DNA of 64,000 nt from Sympetrum striolatum (GCA_947579665.1 OX388352.1:73136113-73200112); one strand, 5' to 3'. Shown: positions 45,908 to 60,237, counted from the stretch's first letter. Notes: generated by a model from the letters alone, not told the origin. Numbers and translations are program-made.

Positions 45908-47250
45908 TATAATATTATGAAGTAAATAATTTGATTCCTGCAAATTTAAATTTTACAAGGGGTTGAAGTTTTCAGTGGAATTACTCAAGGCTAAAAGGGT
46001 ATATTTTTTAATAGTGGGCGAAAAACATCAAATTAAAGATTCAATGCTGCCTTCTAATGGACAAGTTCTGACTGTTAGCTAGAGAGAACATTTTACTGTA
46101 CTGGAGGGGACACTTTTCTAGTTACTGCTGAATAAATTCCGTACACAGCCATTACTATTATTATTAAGTAAATTACTTGGATTCTTGCAAATTTAAATTA
46201 TACAGGAAGGCGAAGTTGACCTAATTTTGCGAAAAATCACGGTCATAGATTTTTTTGCAAATTCTTCAAGTTCAAACCGATACTGAAGCCATTAGAGGAA
46301 ATTCATAGAATAAGCACAATACCATGTTATAATACTGCACTTTGTCCTTCATAAGGCTTGATTTTATTGATCACAGTTGAGTATTTGCATACTTTATTAT
46401 ATGGCAAATGCCCAAAATGGCAGACTTCGCAATTTTAGCACCTATTATTTTTTGTAGGTTATCACTAGCATATCGACTGCAAATTCTTTGTCAAAACCTT
46501 GTTTACTTGTAGACGAAGTTTTCTGTGCGGTCGTCAACTATCAAATCCTAAATATCGAGAATCTGCTCACAGATATTACCATAGCTTTCTTTAAATTTTC
46601 AAAGTTCGACAGTGTTCTTCCCAAACGCACGAATATTTGTATGAGTGCCTTGGGAAGAACTCTTTACTTCTCGGCAGACAGGATGGAATGGCCAAAGACT
46701 GCCTTCACCGAAGGAATTTTCTTGCACTATTCCTGACATCTTCTGCGATAACTAAAAATGTGGCAATACTGAAATCCATGACTTCAAAATTGGAGAATAA
46801 TTTATTGCCAATTTCCCATAATTTTAAATCAGGATGCAGGAAATTTCATCGCGTAAAATATTACAAACGTTCGTTAAATATTTATTTTGGAATTATTTTG
46901 GTGATATTTGAAATAAAAACTCATAAAAAACAAATATTTCCGTCATCATGTTCAGCAAAAATCTCGCCAAGTTACAGTGACATTTTTTGTGTAGAACATC
47001 TTTGGAAAAACACACTTGGTTAACGTTTAAACATTCTCTTTCCTCTTTATTAGCTAGTTTTTGTCCCCTCCAGCTAACAGTCAGAACTTGTCCATTAGAA
47101 GGCAGCGTTGAACCTTTAATTTGATGTTTTTCACCCACTATTAAAAAAATATACCCTTTTAGCCTTAAGTAATTCCACTGAAAACTTCGATCCCCTGTAA
47201 AATTTAAATTTTCAGGAATCAAAGTTATTTACTTCATAATAATAGTAATG
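45908..47250. repeat. Inverted-repeat structure with ~180-bp arms
   Basis: 45908-46080 and 47070-47250 are inverted copies (about 88% by eye; AATTTAAATTTTACA, TTTTCAGTGGAATTACT, GGACAAGTTCTGACTG). A further partial direct copy lies at 46145-46220. The roughly 0.85 kb between is unique, with only motif-free frames. It may be a decayed foldback or TIR transposon; no target duplication is identified. Confidence 0.65.
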
Positions 47251-47259
47251 CCTGTATAA

Positions 47260-50130
47260 ACATTTTTTTCAGCTTTAACTGTGCGAAGTGTCTAAGTTCG
47301 CACAAACTGTATCCACTTTTGTATTTTCGGCCAGCGTTTTTTGATTCTAGCCCACCGTACGAAGTTATGTATATTAGAATAAATGCTAACTAAAATAACG
47401 AATGATTGGAAGGTTTCAATATCAAATTTAATCGCAAAAAGATAAGTTATCAGCAAAAGAAATGGAAGTAAATAATTTCCTATTAACTCGAAAGAAATAT
47501 AGGAGTATATGTGTTTTTGTATGGTTGCCAAACTCCGACATTCAGTTGCTGATTTTTTATAAACAGAAGCCTATTGATTTTAACGGTCGGACACGGGTTC
47601 ACTATGTTTAAACAAAGAACGTGCCCTGAAAGATTCGTGAGAATCCGTTAGTTAATTTCCCACTAACCTCGTGTTTCCCTTGTCAGTACAAATTTTCATC
47701 TCTCAAAATTGTTTGGCATCAAGTCGGCACTGGTTACCATAATTCAATCGCAATAATATTTATAAAGTATGTTAATAAGGCTAAATAGAAAAAAATGGAG
47801 GGTATGCGTATTTGATTTTTTAAAAAAAATATGTTCCCTTATATCTTGGGATACCCTAATGAGTATGCTCAAAATGTTATCTATTTCACATGTAAACCTG
47901 ATATTTTGAATTAATGTATTTATTAGTTCAAGAAACGTTTCTATACCAGCAGGCACTATCTCACTCCATAAGCCAAAAATTTAATCTGCAAACCTCTTTC
48001 AGAAAAGAATATTTTTACATTAAAGGAAAAGGCAAAATGAGAAAATTCCTTAATTATTTTCCGAGATATTTTCATCCCTAAAAAAACGCCGTCAAACCGA
48101 TCTAACTCGCACTTATCAGAAATGCGGAAATTGCATATTTTTAAATCTAATAGTCGTCTAACCCTATTCTGTCTGATACACTTAGTTCGGTCGCATGTGC
48201 TGTTATTGAGAAGGGTGTTGTATTTTAACGTTGCTAAATTTAGTTGAGGTTTGAATTAGAATGTCTGAAATATTTGTAAAATGAATATGTATTAACCGTT
48301 GATTACGTTCTCGTTTTTATCCTCTTTGTAAAATAATCTACAAAAGGAACAATTAGCTTTCGGTAGTCATGCAGAGGAAATATTTCATAATATTTGTTGG
48401 ACTTGGACTAACATCTCAAAAAATTATGTATACTTTAAGGAAAACCTTAGACTGGTGTGTGCTATATCTCTTACTATGTAAATTTATTAATTTTGAATCA
48501 TAATGTTTTTCGTCGCATCTAAAAGAGATAATATCCAAATTTTTTTTAGAATCTTTTGTAGGTAAGATACGGTTGTCGTCATTGGAATTTAATGAAAGGT
48601 TTTTTTTTCATGAACAAATTGTCTCTTCATGTTCTTACGCGTTAATTTGTTTTCGTACTACGAATTATTTTGCTGGATTTCATTTGCCGTGCAGTGCAGA
48701 AGTACTACACTTAACTAACTTTAATTAAGGCCTATATTTTTCGCTACAACAAGAGAAAATTATCTTTCTTTAAAGGAAATTTGAAAGGGTCAAATGTTTT
48801 GAAACGTTATCGAAAATTGGACTGGAAATTTATATTTGAAGATCTAGATTCCGCCAACCTCATTGGAAGCATTACGAGGTAAATCGCAAATCGAACACCA
48901 ATGAACTTGATAATGAATCACTTATTATCAATGAGGAACAACTTATTAAACAACGAGATAATGAAGAGCAGGAGGACACGTGAGCGTATTGCGCGGGTGA
49001 AAAGTATCAAAAATATCGGAATTGTTGGAATCTCGTCTTAGCATAAATATATATTATAAATTTCAACAGTGACGTGAAACGAAAAGCAATGCAATTCGTG
49101 CACAAAAAATGTATCAAGAGACTATGCCGAAGAAAAAATGCGCTGACATCGATATTCCTATTTTAGGGATACGGCTATAAATAGTTTTAAATTTATTTGT
49201 AACGGAAATTTTGATTTCTTTTAAAATCTCTTATTCTCTTATCATTAATAAAAAACGGAGCAATTGTTTTGTGACCAATTTACCTTTCAGACCCTCTATT
49301 TCAAAGTCCTGGATATTCGTGGAACCGATTACCCGCTGCGTATTAGCGTGATTGATTGCACCGTTACGACTAAAGATCGGTTAATGATATAATCGTATTC
49401 CGTTAGTAGTCGTGTTATCGGGAAAAGTAGCGCTGGGACGAAAATCAGCGTAGATTTCCTTTTACGTTTTTCGAAGGACATGAATGCGTTCGCTCTCTCA
49501 AGAATTCTAGATCGATTCCAGTTTATTTTTTCAAGGGGAGTAGGGCAACACGCATGACTTGACAGTGCTCCAAGAATCATAAGTTCCAGGATAGGGCATT
49601 TCGGAGAAAGTGTACTTTCCCTCACGATAGGCTTTGAAACCGATCTCGCCTTAATAATCAAGAAAGTAAAACTCACTTAGTAGAGTTCACAAAATAATAG
49701 ATTAATGACGTTTATAAATTTTCCGGAAAATAAAGAATATTTATTTTTATTATTACTCTGCAACCCTATCGGCGATTAAATGCAATCGACCCTTAACGAG
49801 GCGAAGTTTGGCTCGAGTGGACTGCCACAACTCCTTTTACTTTTCGAAAGAAGAAGAAAATTGGGGAAAACCCAGTCCACTTGAGGTTGACAAAATAATA
49901 ACAGAGAAGGAGCGATCCGTATAATCACAATGCATAATGCTAAGTATTCGCTCATGTGAGCGTAATCAAAATTAAGTTATTTATCTTTAAGTTATCCGTA
50001 AATTTTTATATCATCTCGATCAAACAATGGAGGAAATGTTTACTAAAACTTTCTTAAATTTTAATCGTAAAAGATGTTTCTCTTAAATATAGTTATTTCT
50101 CGAGCGAGGTGCAAGAAGGGTCGCGTGTAT
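47260..50130. other. No gene recognised
   Basis: AT-rich, with no motif-bearing frame on either strand. Confidence 0.4.
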
Positions 50131-50135
50131 TATTG

Positions 50136-50216
50136 TACACTCCTGGCCAAAATTAACGCAGCACCGGCCGTTAGGATCGCTAGGGAGGTGCTGCGTTAAT
50201 TTTGGCCAGGAGTGTA
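50136..50216. mobile_element. Tc1/mariner-type miniature palindrome (TA-flanked)
   Basis: Perfect 33-bp inverted repeats (50133-50165 and 50187-50219) around a 21-nt loop contain TA then CACTCCTGGCCAAAATTAAC. TA dinucleotides at 50136 and 50215 are the likely target duplication. The transcript would form a near-perfect hairpin. It is very young or under conversion, since the arms have no mismatch. Confidence 0.85.
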
Positions 50217-50219
50217 CAA

Positions 50220-53200
50220 AGTGATTCATGAAATTTGTCGAACTGAATAGTTACTTCAAATCTTAGCTTTGTTGATGTGTTAGAATTTCGAGTTATTCTT
50301 ACTTTAGGGTAAAAACATATTGGAGTAGGGTAGGTCGTATACACGCTGGTCTCTAGTTTCCTAGCTGCTTACCTATCGAGGAGCTGTACACCCACAAAGT
50401 GACGCTCAGTTGGTCACTTTTAGGCGCCTAAGATGGCCAATTCTAGTGATAAATAGCTGGTTATTCTTGATATTTCTACTAGAAAGTGATTTTAATTGAA
50501 AAAGTGAACGCTAATGCCATATTCATCCTGTGAATCACGAAAGTAAGGATTTTGGTGATTAACATAATTTATATAAAAAGCAAAGGAATCATCCTGAAGG
50601 TTCTTTCAGTAATTAAGAATGGATAAGAAATCTATTTATTATATCTAAGCAAATAGGTTCACTGAAACTTCAAAAGAACTGGAAAAGACTGCAAATGCAC
50701 GTGCGCTAGTCGGGACATCCTCGCCTACAGCGATGTAAACCCGCTCTCTTCTTTTCTCACTGCTACCATCCCGGCTACCTGCTATACTTAACTGTGTGTG
50801 TTCCCGTAAGAAAGCATGCTTCAATTTTGCATCGTAGTAAGTGACTAAGCGACCAGTTTGGCTACCTGCCCTGCTCCAATGTGTTTTTATCCTTAGGCAC
50901 TGTTGTAACATTGACGTTTTTGAGTGCTTTCGGACTGCCAAGGATGGCTTATATTGACTCGGTGACTATTAACTGATGATACTGATTTCATGTGGCATTT
51001 GAGTTGGCTGATGTCCGAGTTTTGTCAGCAGAGGCGGAGAAACGTTGAGCAGATGCAGATTTATGCAGATTTTCGAAGCTAATTGAAAGATGACTTGCCC
51101 TTCACTACTTCACAAGTTTGTGAGCACTAAAATTTTTACAAATTTCCATTCATTCTACTATTCGAGGGATATGGTTTGAAAGAAGTTGCGGTTAAACCTC
51201 CGGAAATATTTGCTCAGTTTACCGAAATCCTTTTTTCATATTATTAATTTTAGTCCGTCTGTCCAATATATTTTATTTTCCGTCAAAGTCACTGTTATTT
51301 TTGATATCCAGTAATGCTTTTCACGTAATTTCTTTTGAATGTGGTTTCTTTAATTTGATAGGTTTTTGAGAATGGCATTGCAGTGTGCCATATTCCTTTG
51401 GGTAACCTCAAATAATGGCTGGTTTAATGTTGTGACTTGTAATATCCCTAAAATTTGCTCGTGGGTAATATACAGTCATCAGAAACAAGGAATTTTTTGC
51501 TCCATTATAAAAGCTTGCTTTAAATCTCATCAGAGTCAAAAGTTTGGATTTTTTTCTTTAAATGAGAAAAGCCTAACATTTAAATAATAACAGATCGAGA
51601 AAGTAAACATGGCTTTTATTTTAGAGCCGAATTTCGATGAGACGTGGTTTCCTTTCGCCATACGTTTGTGGATCAAAATGTTTACACGTACGTCAATGAT
51701 GTGCATATGATACTAACATTGATTGCTAGCTGAAGGGTGGGATTCCTTGTTTTGTGCTATAGTAACTTTCGGTGTCAAATCACTTTCTCTCGAGGAAAGA
51801 TAAAGGCCAGGGGTGGTTTGTAAACTTTTTACAAAACTGTCAAAAAGTTATCATCACAATGCAGACACGGTGAATGCATGCTCATTTCGTCCTCCATAGG
51901 AAAATGAAATAAAAAATTAGGGAACCATTAAAATATTTTTCATCTTTGGTTTTATTCTTCCGCACTTATCATAGGGGGTTTACAAGATATACATACGTTT
52001 ATCGCGTACGTTTTAGAAACTTTCTAATGATTTAGTTTTACTCTACTACATTCCTTCGAGGAAACCGACTGACCCAAACATTTACGTCAGTATTTTCAAA
52101 TTCAAACAAATAATATTACTATATCCTATAAAAATGGGCTAACATTCGTGCAAGAAGAATTTTAAGTAGTTCATTGCATCCATCGTCGCTACAGTTATTC
52201 CATTTATTTTCCACTCGGTTTTTTCTCTTCCTCGCAACCACACCCATTGAAAACGAAAGCGGATCAACTCCCGGCGCTTTTCACATTGATCGCCGGCGCT
52301 TGCCCAGTCATTTGATTCGACTATAACATGATTAGTTAATAGCTTTGCTCGATTTCTCAGGAAAAGAAAGCGCCATGAAAGTTCCAAGATTTTTAAAACG
52401 GCCGAGATCAGCGCCCCAAAAAATCCGTTTATGTTCATTTTTATTCGGAGGACGCATTGAGTAAGGTCAATCATTCCTTTAGATATGCGCGGATATAATT
52501 GAACTGAATTTCAGTTAGACATTAATTTTGTTAAATCTGTTTTAGATCGAATAAGAGCCGAAACGGAAGGGATACGAGAAATATCCAAAGACCTTTGGAG
52601 TCCTTTACTCTTTGAATTCAACGATTAGAGGAGTAAATTAATAACTAGCAAATGGGTAACACTCACTCACTCACTCACTCGCTTAGTTCAAGTTTTTTTA
52701 GTTTAAATACGATTTTCGTTGTCTTTATTCCGTAAAAATTAAAATCTGGCACACAACAGCATCACGCGAGCACGCTAAAACGGGCTTTAATTAAAGAGAA
52801 ATAATATTATAAAGTAATCTAATGGTAAGGATAAAGACTTCGTTACACGAAGCCTGAAAACGTTGATTTTTATCTATTCCGTTCATCAGTTTGGTGTAAT
52901 TCAAAAGACTCTTAACATGCACTCATCTTCGATAGATTACCCACTGAGGCTCCAAAATATTTCTGTGTTACTTTTGCATTTTATTTGTGTGTAAAGAGAG
53001 AATGTACGCCCCATCCATTGATTTATTTCCAAAAATGAAGATCTGAGCGAAGAAAACACTTGTGGTTATCTGAAAATGTTTGGTTTGCGTTCGCCGCTAT
53101 TCTTCAATATTTATATTTTCGTTCGTCTCTTTTCTGTATTATTATAATAATTTATTGGGAATGCGTGATTTTACTGTCTTAAAATTTTTCTGCTGAATAA

Positions 53201-54085
53201 TATGTCGCATTTGTATTTTGGTGATAGTAAAATCGCATTAAGATTTAGGTATCCTTGTGCTATCTCTTCGGTGGAGATATTACGCTCTTAATTTTACTCG
53301 ATGGCAATTCTTTATCATATTTGGTTAATTAAGTTCAAGTCGAGGATTAATTTTGAAGAAACTATAATCATGTGACGGAATATTGGAAAACTTTGCTTTG
53401 CAAGTGTTGTCACTGTGTCTTTCGACCGTAGACCAACGGAAACGAAATAAATGTAGTGAAGGCAATCACGAGGTTTTCCGCTATCCTTCATGGTCGCCGC
53501 GTATCTGCTCGGTTCACTGAAAATTGTTAACAAAAAAGCATTCTCTCTTATTGCATCATATTCCTGGACCTGACTGCAGTCCTGGACTACTACACGAACT
53601 TGAATACTTGGAGTTACATTGTAGATGAGCGTTGGGAGAAATAGTGAATTTTCATTTGGTCAAGAGTAATGGTAGTTCTTCACTTATTGCACCCTAACGA
53701 ATCGATTCAAAGTTCTGAGCTCACTAACTTGTCGTTTTATTTCATTCCGGATTCTAATCTATGAAAATTATAACTCAGTGGAGTAGAAAATATGTTTTCG
53801 AAGCGCAATTACGTTTGAAGGAAAAATGTGTGTTTGCAATTGAATATGAAGCGTAAAAATGATACGATATTAAAAGTGTACGACTCACTTGGATATCGCG
53901 TGGTATACCAAGAGTTTTGTTTGGGCAAACCACTCGGCAGCGTCACTTAGGCTCTAAAATAGAGAAAAATAAAATGTATCGAGTGTGTTTTCTCGAACCT
54001 ACTATGCTCAGCTATTCATGTTTTAACGGAAAGAAAAATCGTTTTCATAACGGTGTCTGAAGTGCTTTTCACGCCCCTAGGTCTT
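50220..54085. other. No gene recognised
   Basis: Includes a short (CACT)n tract at about 52661-52680. Listed frames are short and motif-free. Confidence 0.4.
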
Positions 54086-54089
54086 CTTC

Positions 54090-55330
54090 TTGGTCTCTTC
54101 ACATCTCTATCCAATTGAGAACTGCAGATGTCCAACGGTTGTCGTTTCTTCTTTCCACATGGCTAGTCCACCTGCATTTTAGTGATCTTAACTTGTCCTT
54201 GATGTCGTTAATACAGTGCTCAATGCTCCTTTGCGTTGCTTAATGTCGCTGGGTTATTACTGCCTTTAACACCAAGTTCCACTACCGTATGTTATTACAA
54301 ATAGAAAGGATTGGTTGAAGACCCTCCTCTTCAAAACAATTGGCATTCTAGACTACGAAATGTGTGAGTTACTTCCTAAGGCGCTCCAGCCAAGTTTCAT
54401 TCTTCTGTTAACTTTATTAATCCGTTTTTTTTCTCTCCTATTGTTGCAAGTTGTTCTAGGTATGTCTATTCTGAGCAAACATCCAGAGGTCTCTCTTGAA
54501 GTTTGTCTGGTTCTAGCGCTACAAGAGAATTATATTTTACGTTTTTCTAGGTTTATCCTGAGTCCTAACTACTGCCCCGCTAAGTTTAGTTCTTGAAGTC
54601 TTTAAGCTAGATTTTCTGCGTTGCCTGCAAATAGAACTGTATCATCTGCAAAACGCAGGTGACTGATGTAATCCCCATTTATCCGTAAACTCTTCTCCTC
54701 CCAATCTAGGGTTTCAAAAACTTCTTCCAGGACCGCTGTGAATAAGATGGGTGATAGACAGTCTCGTTGACGAATTCACTTCTCAATCTTGAATTCATCG
54801 GTCTCTTCATGCAGTATTACGGATGCTTTTGCATTCTTATAGGTACAACGTAGGAGACAGATGTATTCAGCATCTATCCTTGATCATCTATCTATCTATC
54901 CCAGTCCTTCTAGAGTAGAGGAGGACTTACCGAGTGGAAGGCTTGCTAATAGTCCACCAAGTAGAGAACGAGTGGCATCTTGTACTCATTCGTTCTTTTG
55001 ATTATTTCCTGTAGCGTGTAGATGTGGTCCATAATGCTGAAGCCTTTCCGGATTCCCCCTCCTTATCTAGGGTGGGCAGGGGACAACTTGAAGGAGGCTA
55101 ATGGGGTGGTAGTTACTAGTATAATTCATGCTACGTTTTCTGTGCAGGAGGGTAATGCTACTGTTCTTCTGTTTTTTTTTCTGACTTCGCTGACGAGACA
55201 GGGCACAAGATTTGTGAGACCGATAATATCCCGATTTATCTTCCCTGCATCTTTCAGTAGTTCCAGCAGTCGTTCTTCGCTCTCCAAGCTGCGATAGTTA
55301 TATATCGCGAATTACAGGGTAGTTGCATGA
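54090..55330 (-). pseudogene. LINE reverse transcriptase (endonuclease-RT type), broken
   Basis: Read on minus from 55330, pieces include LLELLKDAGKINRDIIGL, IRKGFSIMDHIYTLQEII, KRTNEYKMPLVLYLVDY, an S-P-I-L-F-T-A-V-L-E-E-V-F block near 54740, and HLRFADDTVLFAGNAENL with the catalytic F-A-D-D at 54643-54654. A post-RT segment with SLKCRWTSHVERRNDNRW follows near 54170. Several stops and frameshifts are present. Family style (RGFS.IDHI, GDCLSP, FADD) matches the RT of insect RTE/Craniofacial-type LINEs, the same kind as the fragments at 18120 and 30173. Confidence 0.85.
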
Positions 55331-55339
55331 ACCTCGTGA

Positions 55340-58300
55340 ATGACACCATTTTCTGAACATCTGAATTGGTGGTGCTCATACGTCCGAATAAATGTTCATT
55401 TAAGAAGCTCACCGTGAAAATTGTATTAGTATTTGGGGGGCTTTGGACAATAATTCACAAGAATTTCTTACTGCTGGTTTGTGAATACCACAATCACTAT
55501 TTGGCCGGATATATTGATGAAGCCCTTCATAGCATGGTTGAACCTGGGCTATCCATCGCCTTCAACCTCTGTTAACACCCCTCCGTCCCGATTTGAACTG
55601 AAATATTTCGAAAGTGACGAAAATTGTATGCAGAAGTTTGATAGGTGTTACGTTAACTCATTTTTATGGCAAGTGTAGGTTTGTCCGTCGAAGCTTCATA
55701 TCCGTTGAAATCAAGACTGAAATGAACGATTAGTTTTTAGGGCGCTCATTTTATATTCAAGGGCGTCTCTTCCATTTTCGAGGTCGATTTATGCTGTTAC
55801 TTGGACGTACGTTTATTGAGATCGAAAATGTGCGGTGGATGATTTATTTCAAGCAATTATTTTAGGTATAAAACGTATTATCTTTGCCCATTTTAAACGG
55901 ATTCTCATTTTGGACCAGGGCGGGTTTATCACCCTCTCATCAATGAGGGGATTTGAAAGAGCATCATATTATGCTAAAACTGATATGTTAACTGACCTCT
56001 CGATCTTCGGATCATAAATTTCGTTTCTCTGCCCTTGAGAGAAATCATACTTAATTGTCCAACAGTTAAAATTCTTTTCATCCGGAAATCTCCACACAAG
56101 GACGATTCCCTCCATATGTAGTTTTGTTAGCAATTGCCCCGAGCAGTAAATCTGTATATGGCGATGCTGCTGAATTTGGTTCCCTTCTTATAAACATTCC
56201 CGAGTCAATTCAGTTAAATCCGTTCTGGAGAAGACAGCCAACCTTGATTTCATTTATATATATATTTATATATGGATAACAACGTGTAAACGAACATAAG
56301 ATGGTTCTCTTTGCCAGAAATTATTCAAAATGTATGGGAATGTATGCATGCAAACCGAGAAATTACTCCTGGGTTCGAGTGTAGCATAAATATTTAATTT
56401 TGAGTTGATTGATCGAATGAATTGTAGAGAAATATATAGTGACCAAGGCCTTTCCTTTAGTTAACTTTGGTCCGATTCCATTCCCTTCGTGTCCTCAAGG
56501 TCGTGAACGACGACACAGTGACATATTCCTCTACTACTTCCTGAAGCGGCGCTCATTTTAGTTCCATCCAAAGCCGTGAGATAGCGCGCCCATGCTTAAT
56601 CATTGCTCGAGCTTTCCAATCATTATTTTTTCTGCTCGAAGAAACTGATTGGTATTTCTTGTAATATCTACAACTTTTAAGGTTTCATTATATATCGATA
56701 ATATCTTCGTTATGATATTTAATGCAATAAATTATACTCAGCATTTTGGCCATTCGGTTCAATGAAATGTATTTCATCTCCATGTGCAGCCGTATATCTC
56801 GTATTCTTTAAAATTGGCGATGTCTCTAAAATTGCCAATTTCTCTTAATTTAGTCACTATGTCGTTTTCATTTTTATTATGGATTTGTGGGTCACGCATT
56901 TAACATTAAAAATTGACCGCTGTTACCAGGGATCATTGTTATTTATCTCAAAATTTTACCTCTTATTTATTTATTTGTTTAATTTTGGCTCTATTTCGAG
57001 AGCACTATTGACTTATATATAACGTGAACAGGTACTTGAGAAATGTATGGAGTATTTAGAAATATTGGTAGGGGTCGAAAGAAATCACAGATATATTTAT
57101 GCCATAATAGTACGGTTTCAGGACTTAAATGAAACGAAGTGATTAATTTTCTATTTTCACTCAAATCGTCCGCCTTACTATTCGCCGTTTGGCTCTTTCC
57201 TCCCATATCTTAGTGGAAAAAATGTTTCCTCCATTATCTTTATTATAATAATTTTTATTTATCACGTAGCAAATGGCGGAATAGTCTGTTGGCAACTTTA
57301 TAGTCAAAATCTACTTTGCACTACTTCAATAAAAAAACAGTTCATCCGCGCAATACCTTCCCTGCGAATAATACTTTTGAATGGACTGTGGTTACTTGGT
57401 ACAAAGGTATCTACAAATTTCTCCTTGTCATTTGCGCATCTGTTACATATATTTGAAGCAAGTTCTTTCATGGTCCCTGATACTGGCTATCCTACTGGTG
57501 CCGAGGACATGTTTCCTTCAGACAATATCACCAACCATGCAATCACTTATTCATACTAATCTTTGCTATATATTTTCCAGTCGTGATATTTAAGAAATTG
57601 CTTAAAGATATGTTTTTATTCTTTCTTTCGTATTATTTCGCTTCTATATTAATTCAATCTGTGTCACTCATATCCGAAAACTCTTAAAATTATCTATAGA
57701 AATCTAAATAAATAATCTATAAATATCTAAATATAAATATTTTATATCTTAAAAAGAAAGTGCTAGTTTTTTGTTACATTCTACCCCTTAACTATACCAA
57801 AGTAAATCTGGTGTTATCTGAATTACAGTATTGCGCCTTTCGTGTGCGCTTTAAACAAATCTTGCGGCCCTTCTTCGTACCGTAAATATTTTCCCCTTAG
57901 ACCTTTTCCATGAAAATTCCAAATCCCGCGTTCTTAAATTGGTGATCTATTGTTTTTGATTGTTTTTTTGCGAATGACTTACACGCTTTAATGCTTCAAC
58001 TCAATTGCTTTTTGTCGAGTTCACCTCAACTTCAGGCTGCTGTAAGAATATTGTGCTCGTAAATAATAGAGAAGGTCTATTTAGGTGTCCTTTTTTTCTT
58101 ACGCTCTTCAAATTCAATGACAAGTGGAATAATATGTTTGGCCGCAATCACTGTGATTTATTTTTGGTTGGAATATTTTGATATACTCTTTCCGAAAAAA
58201 ACAATTATTTTATGCTATTCTATATGACAGCTCTTTCCCAATCGATTTGCAAATGAAGGCTTTGAACAATCATTACAACTTATCGCAGTAAGATGAGCTT

Positions 58301-59050
58301 CTTCCAGAATCTATTAAGGGTTTGGGGAAAACTCCCAAGTTTTTCATATCCTGTAGTCATTTTGAAGTGTATCAATTTCTCCGTGTGATAATGTAGAGAA
58401 TAATCCTTTTTTTTAAATCAAAGAATATAATTCATTGCTATTAAAATAACATTGGAATGTAAATTGGGGTTGTAATTTAGGAACGTAACTCGTGAAATTA
58501 ATTAATTTTGATGCATTTGATGATAATTCAAACTGTTTGAAATGTATACGCAACTTTTTCTACATTTTCGATGACCATATTTTCAGTAAGTTTCAGACTT
58601 CAGGTTCTTTCCTACTAGCAACTTTGGATATTTTGAAGGTCAATGGATCCTTTCCTGGGACAATGTTTTCATGAAATACGGGAAATGGCGCTAGTAAAGT
58701 GTCTTCGCTTTTAATGTCTATTCCGACTTTTTAGAACGCTCTACGCACCGTTTTACACAGTATGCCATATTTAAGTAAACACTTTACAATGTAATATAAA
58801 TTTGTATCAGTATCTTTACGAAATAATTCTGATAATCATTTCAGTTACTCCTTTGAAATTTCTAGAGTAGCTTAAGAACGTTCGTAATTTTGAATTTTAA
58901 GGGTTTACGTTAACGTTATTTTCATTGTATTGTGGTAACTCATCGACATTAACCGAGTAAACTACCCTACGTTTAAGAAAATAATATTTTAAACTATAAT
59001 TAAAAATAAATTAAAGTTAATATGATCAATCTTGACTTCGTAGAATGGTG
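55340..59050. other. No gene recognised
   Basis: Short (TA)n near 56262. Motif-free short frames only. Confidence 0.4.
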
Positions 59051-59055
59051 CTATA

Positions 59056-59211
59056 ACCATCTTAAATGGAAAAACTTGGTGACTTCCACAATGTTAAGAT
59101 TTCGCCCGAAGATGTTAATACGTTAACGAAACCGGTGCATAGTGCACTATATCTATATCTATTATATATAGATATAAATATATAGATATAGTGTTTTTCA
59201 TTTAAGATGGT
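59056..59211. mobile_element. 156-bp TA-flanked MITE with internal AT palindrome
   Basis: Inverted ends ACCATCTTAAATGGAAAAAC and GTTTTTCATTTAAGATGGT are flanked by TA (59054-59055, 59212-59213), in the style of Tc1/mariner MITEs. The inner part is a (TATC/GATA)-rich palindrome at about 59146-59192. Confidence 0.7.
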
Positions 59212-59486
59212 TAAAAATAAATTATTCGAATGCGTCAAAAAGGTACGGGGATGACCCTTGTCGGCCGAGGATGGAGGTCCATTATAATTGTATGACTTAA
59301 ATCATTATTTCGGTAATTTATTTAATGGAGCATTAACTGAGTAAACCACTGCCATGTATATTTAACCTCAGAAAAAAGTAAAACTACTGAGGATACGATA
59401 ATTCAAACATACAATGACACTAATCTGCAAAATTGATGATAATTCTGCAAGGGACGGGAGGTAGAGGTGTTTAATCATAGGGTTAA

Positions 59487-60237
59487 TGTCGATTAAGTGG
59501 GGCATTTTTCAGGTAGTAAGACCTGAAAAATAAGAAGCCGCTGGGCCCAAACCATCATAAAACTGACCCTTCCTCGGCGGAGAGACCTAATCTGCTACCT
59601 AATCCTCACACCAGGGGGTAGTGCAGGTACACATGCTATATTGAATACGATTTGTAAAATTATAAACAATTTAAATCAGCAACTATTTCTTGTCATCATC
59701 ATATCCTTCGTCCAAAGGGATGCACCAGCGTTTTTCGATCGACGTTCTACTACGAAAAAATAAGCATTAGAATAGATAATATTAGAAATATGCCTGTGAC
59801 ACATTGGCCGGCGTTGGGATGGGTTGGCTTAGTGGGTAAGGTTTCATGTCATTTGGATTTTAAATTTTGTGCTTCACCATAAGTTAAATATCAAACCCAA
59901 ACATTACCTACCAACCCAACCCATCCCAACTCCGACCAATTTGTCACAGGTATATTTCTAATAAATCATGAAAAACCTTCATTTTCATCGTAGAACGTCG
60001 ATCAAAAGACGCTGGTACCTCTCTTTGGACGAGTGATGCGACGAAGTTAGCAAATTATTGCTAATTTGAATTGTTTATAACTTTTCAAATCGTACTTCAC
60101 GCGGTCAGTTTTGCAAAGGTCCCCTCTGGCGGCGAGGGTCTAGACGCGAAAGGTCAGGTAGGGTCGAGATGATGGGTCTCCCGCTGGGAAACCATTCCCA
60201 AGTCAGAGTACCTGAAAAAAGCCCCACAAGATCGACA
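59487..60237. mobile_element. 751-bp foldback element, TTAA-flanked
   Basis: Almost the whole element is an inverted repeat: the left arm to about 59855 pairs with the right arm from about 59880, with lower identity (about 70-75%) in the outer parts and higher near the centre (ATTAGAAATATGCCTGTGAC with its inverse). Ends are TGTCGA...TCGACA, flanked by TTAA on both sides (59483-59486, 60238-60241). The TTAA target suggests a piggyBac or Kolobok-type transposase in trans. No ORF. Confidence 0.8.

Noticed and set aside
54315..54596. 93-codon plus ORF
   Set aside because: Antisense to the recognisable minus-strand LINE reverse transcriptase.
56358..56390. Isolated B-box-like CCTGGGTTCGAGTG
   Set aside because: Single motif with no flanking similarity to the array monomers and no A-box; could be chance.
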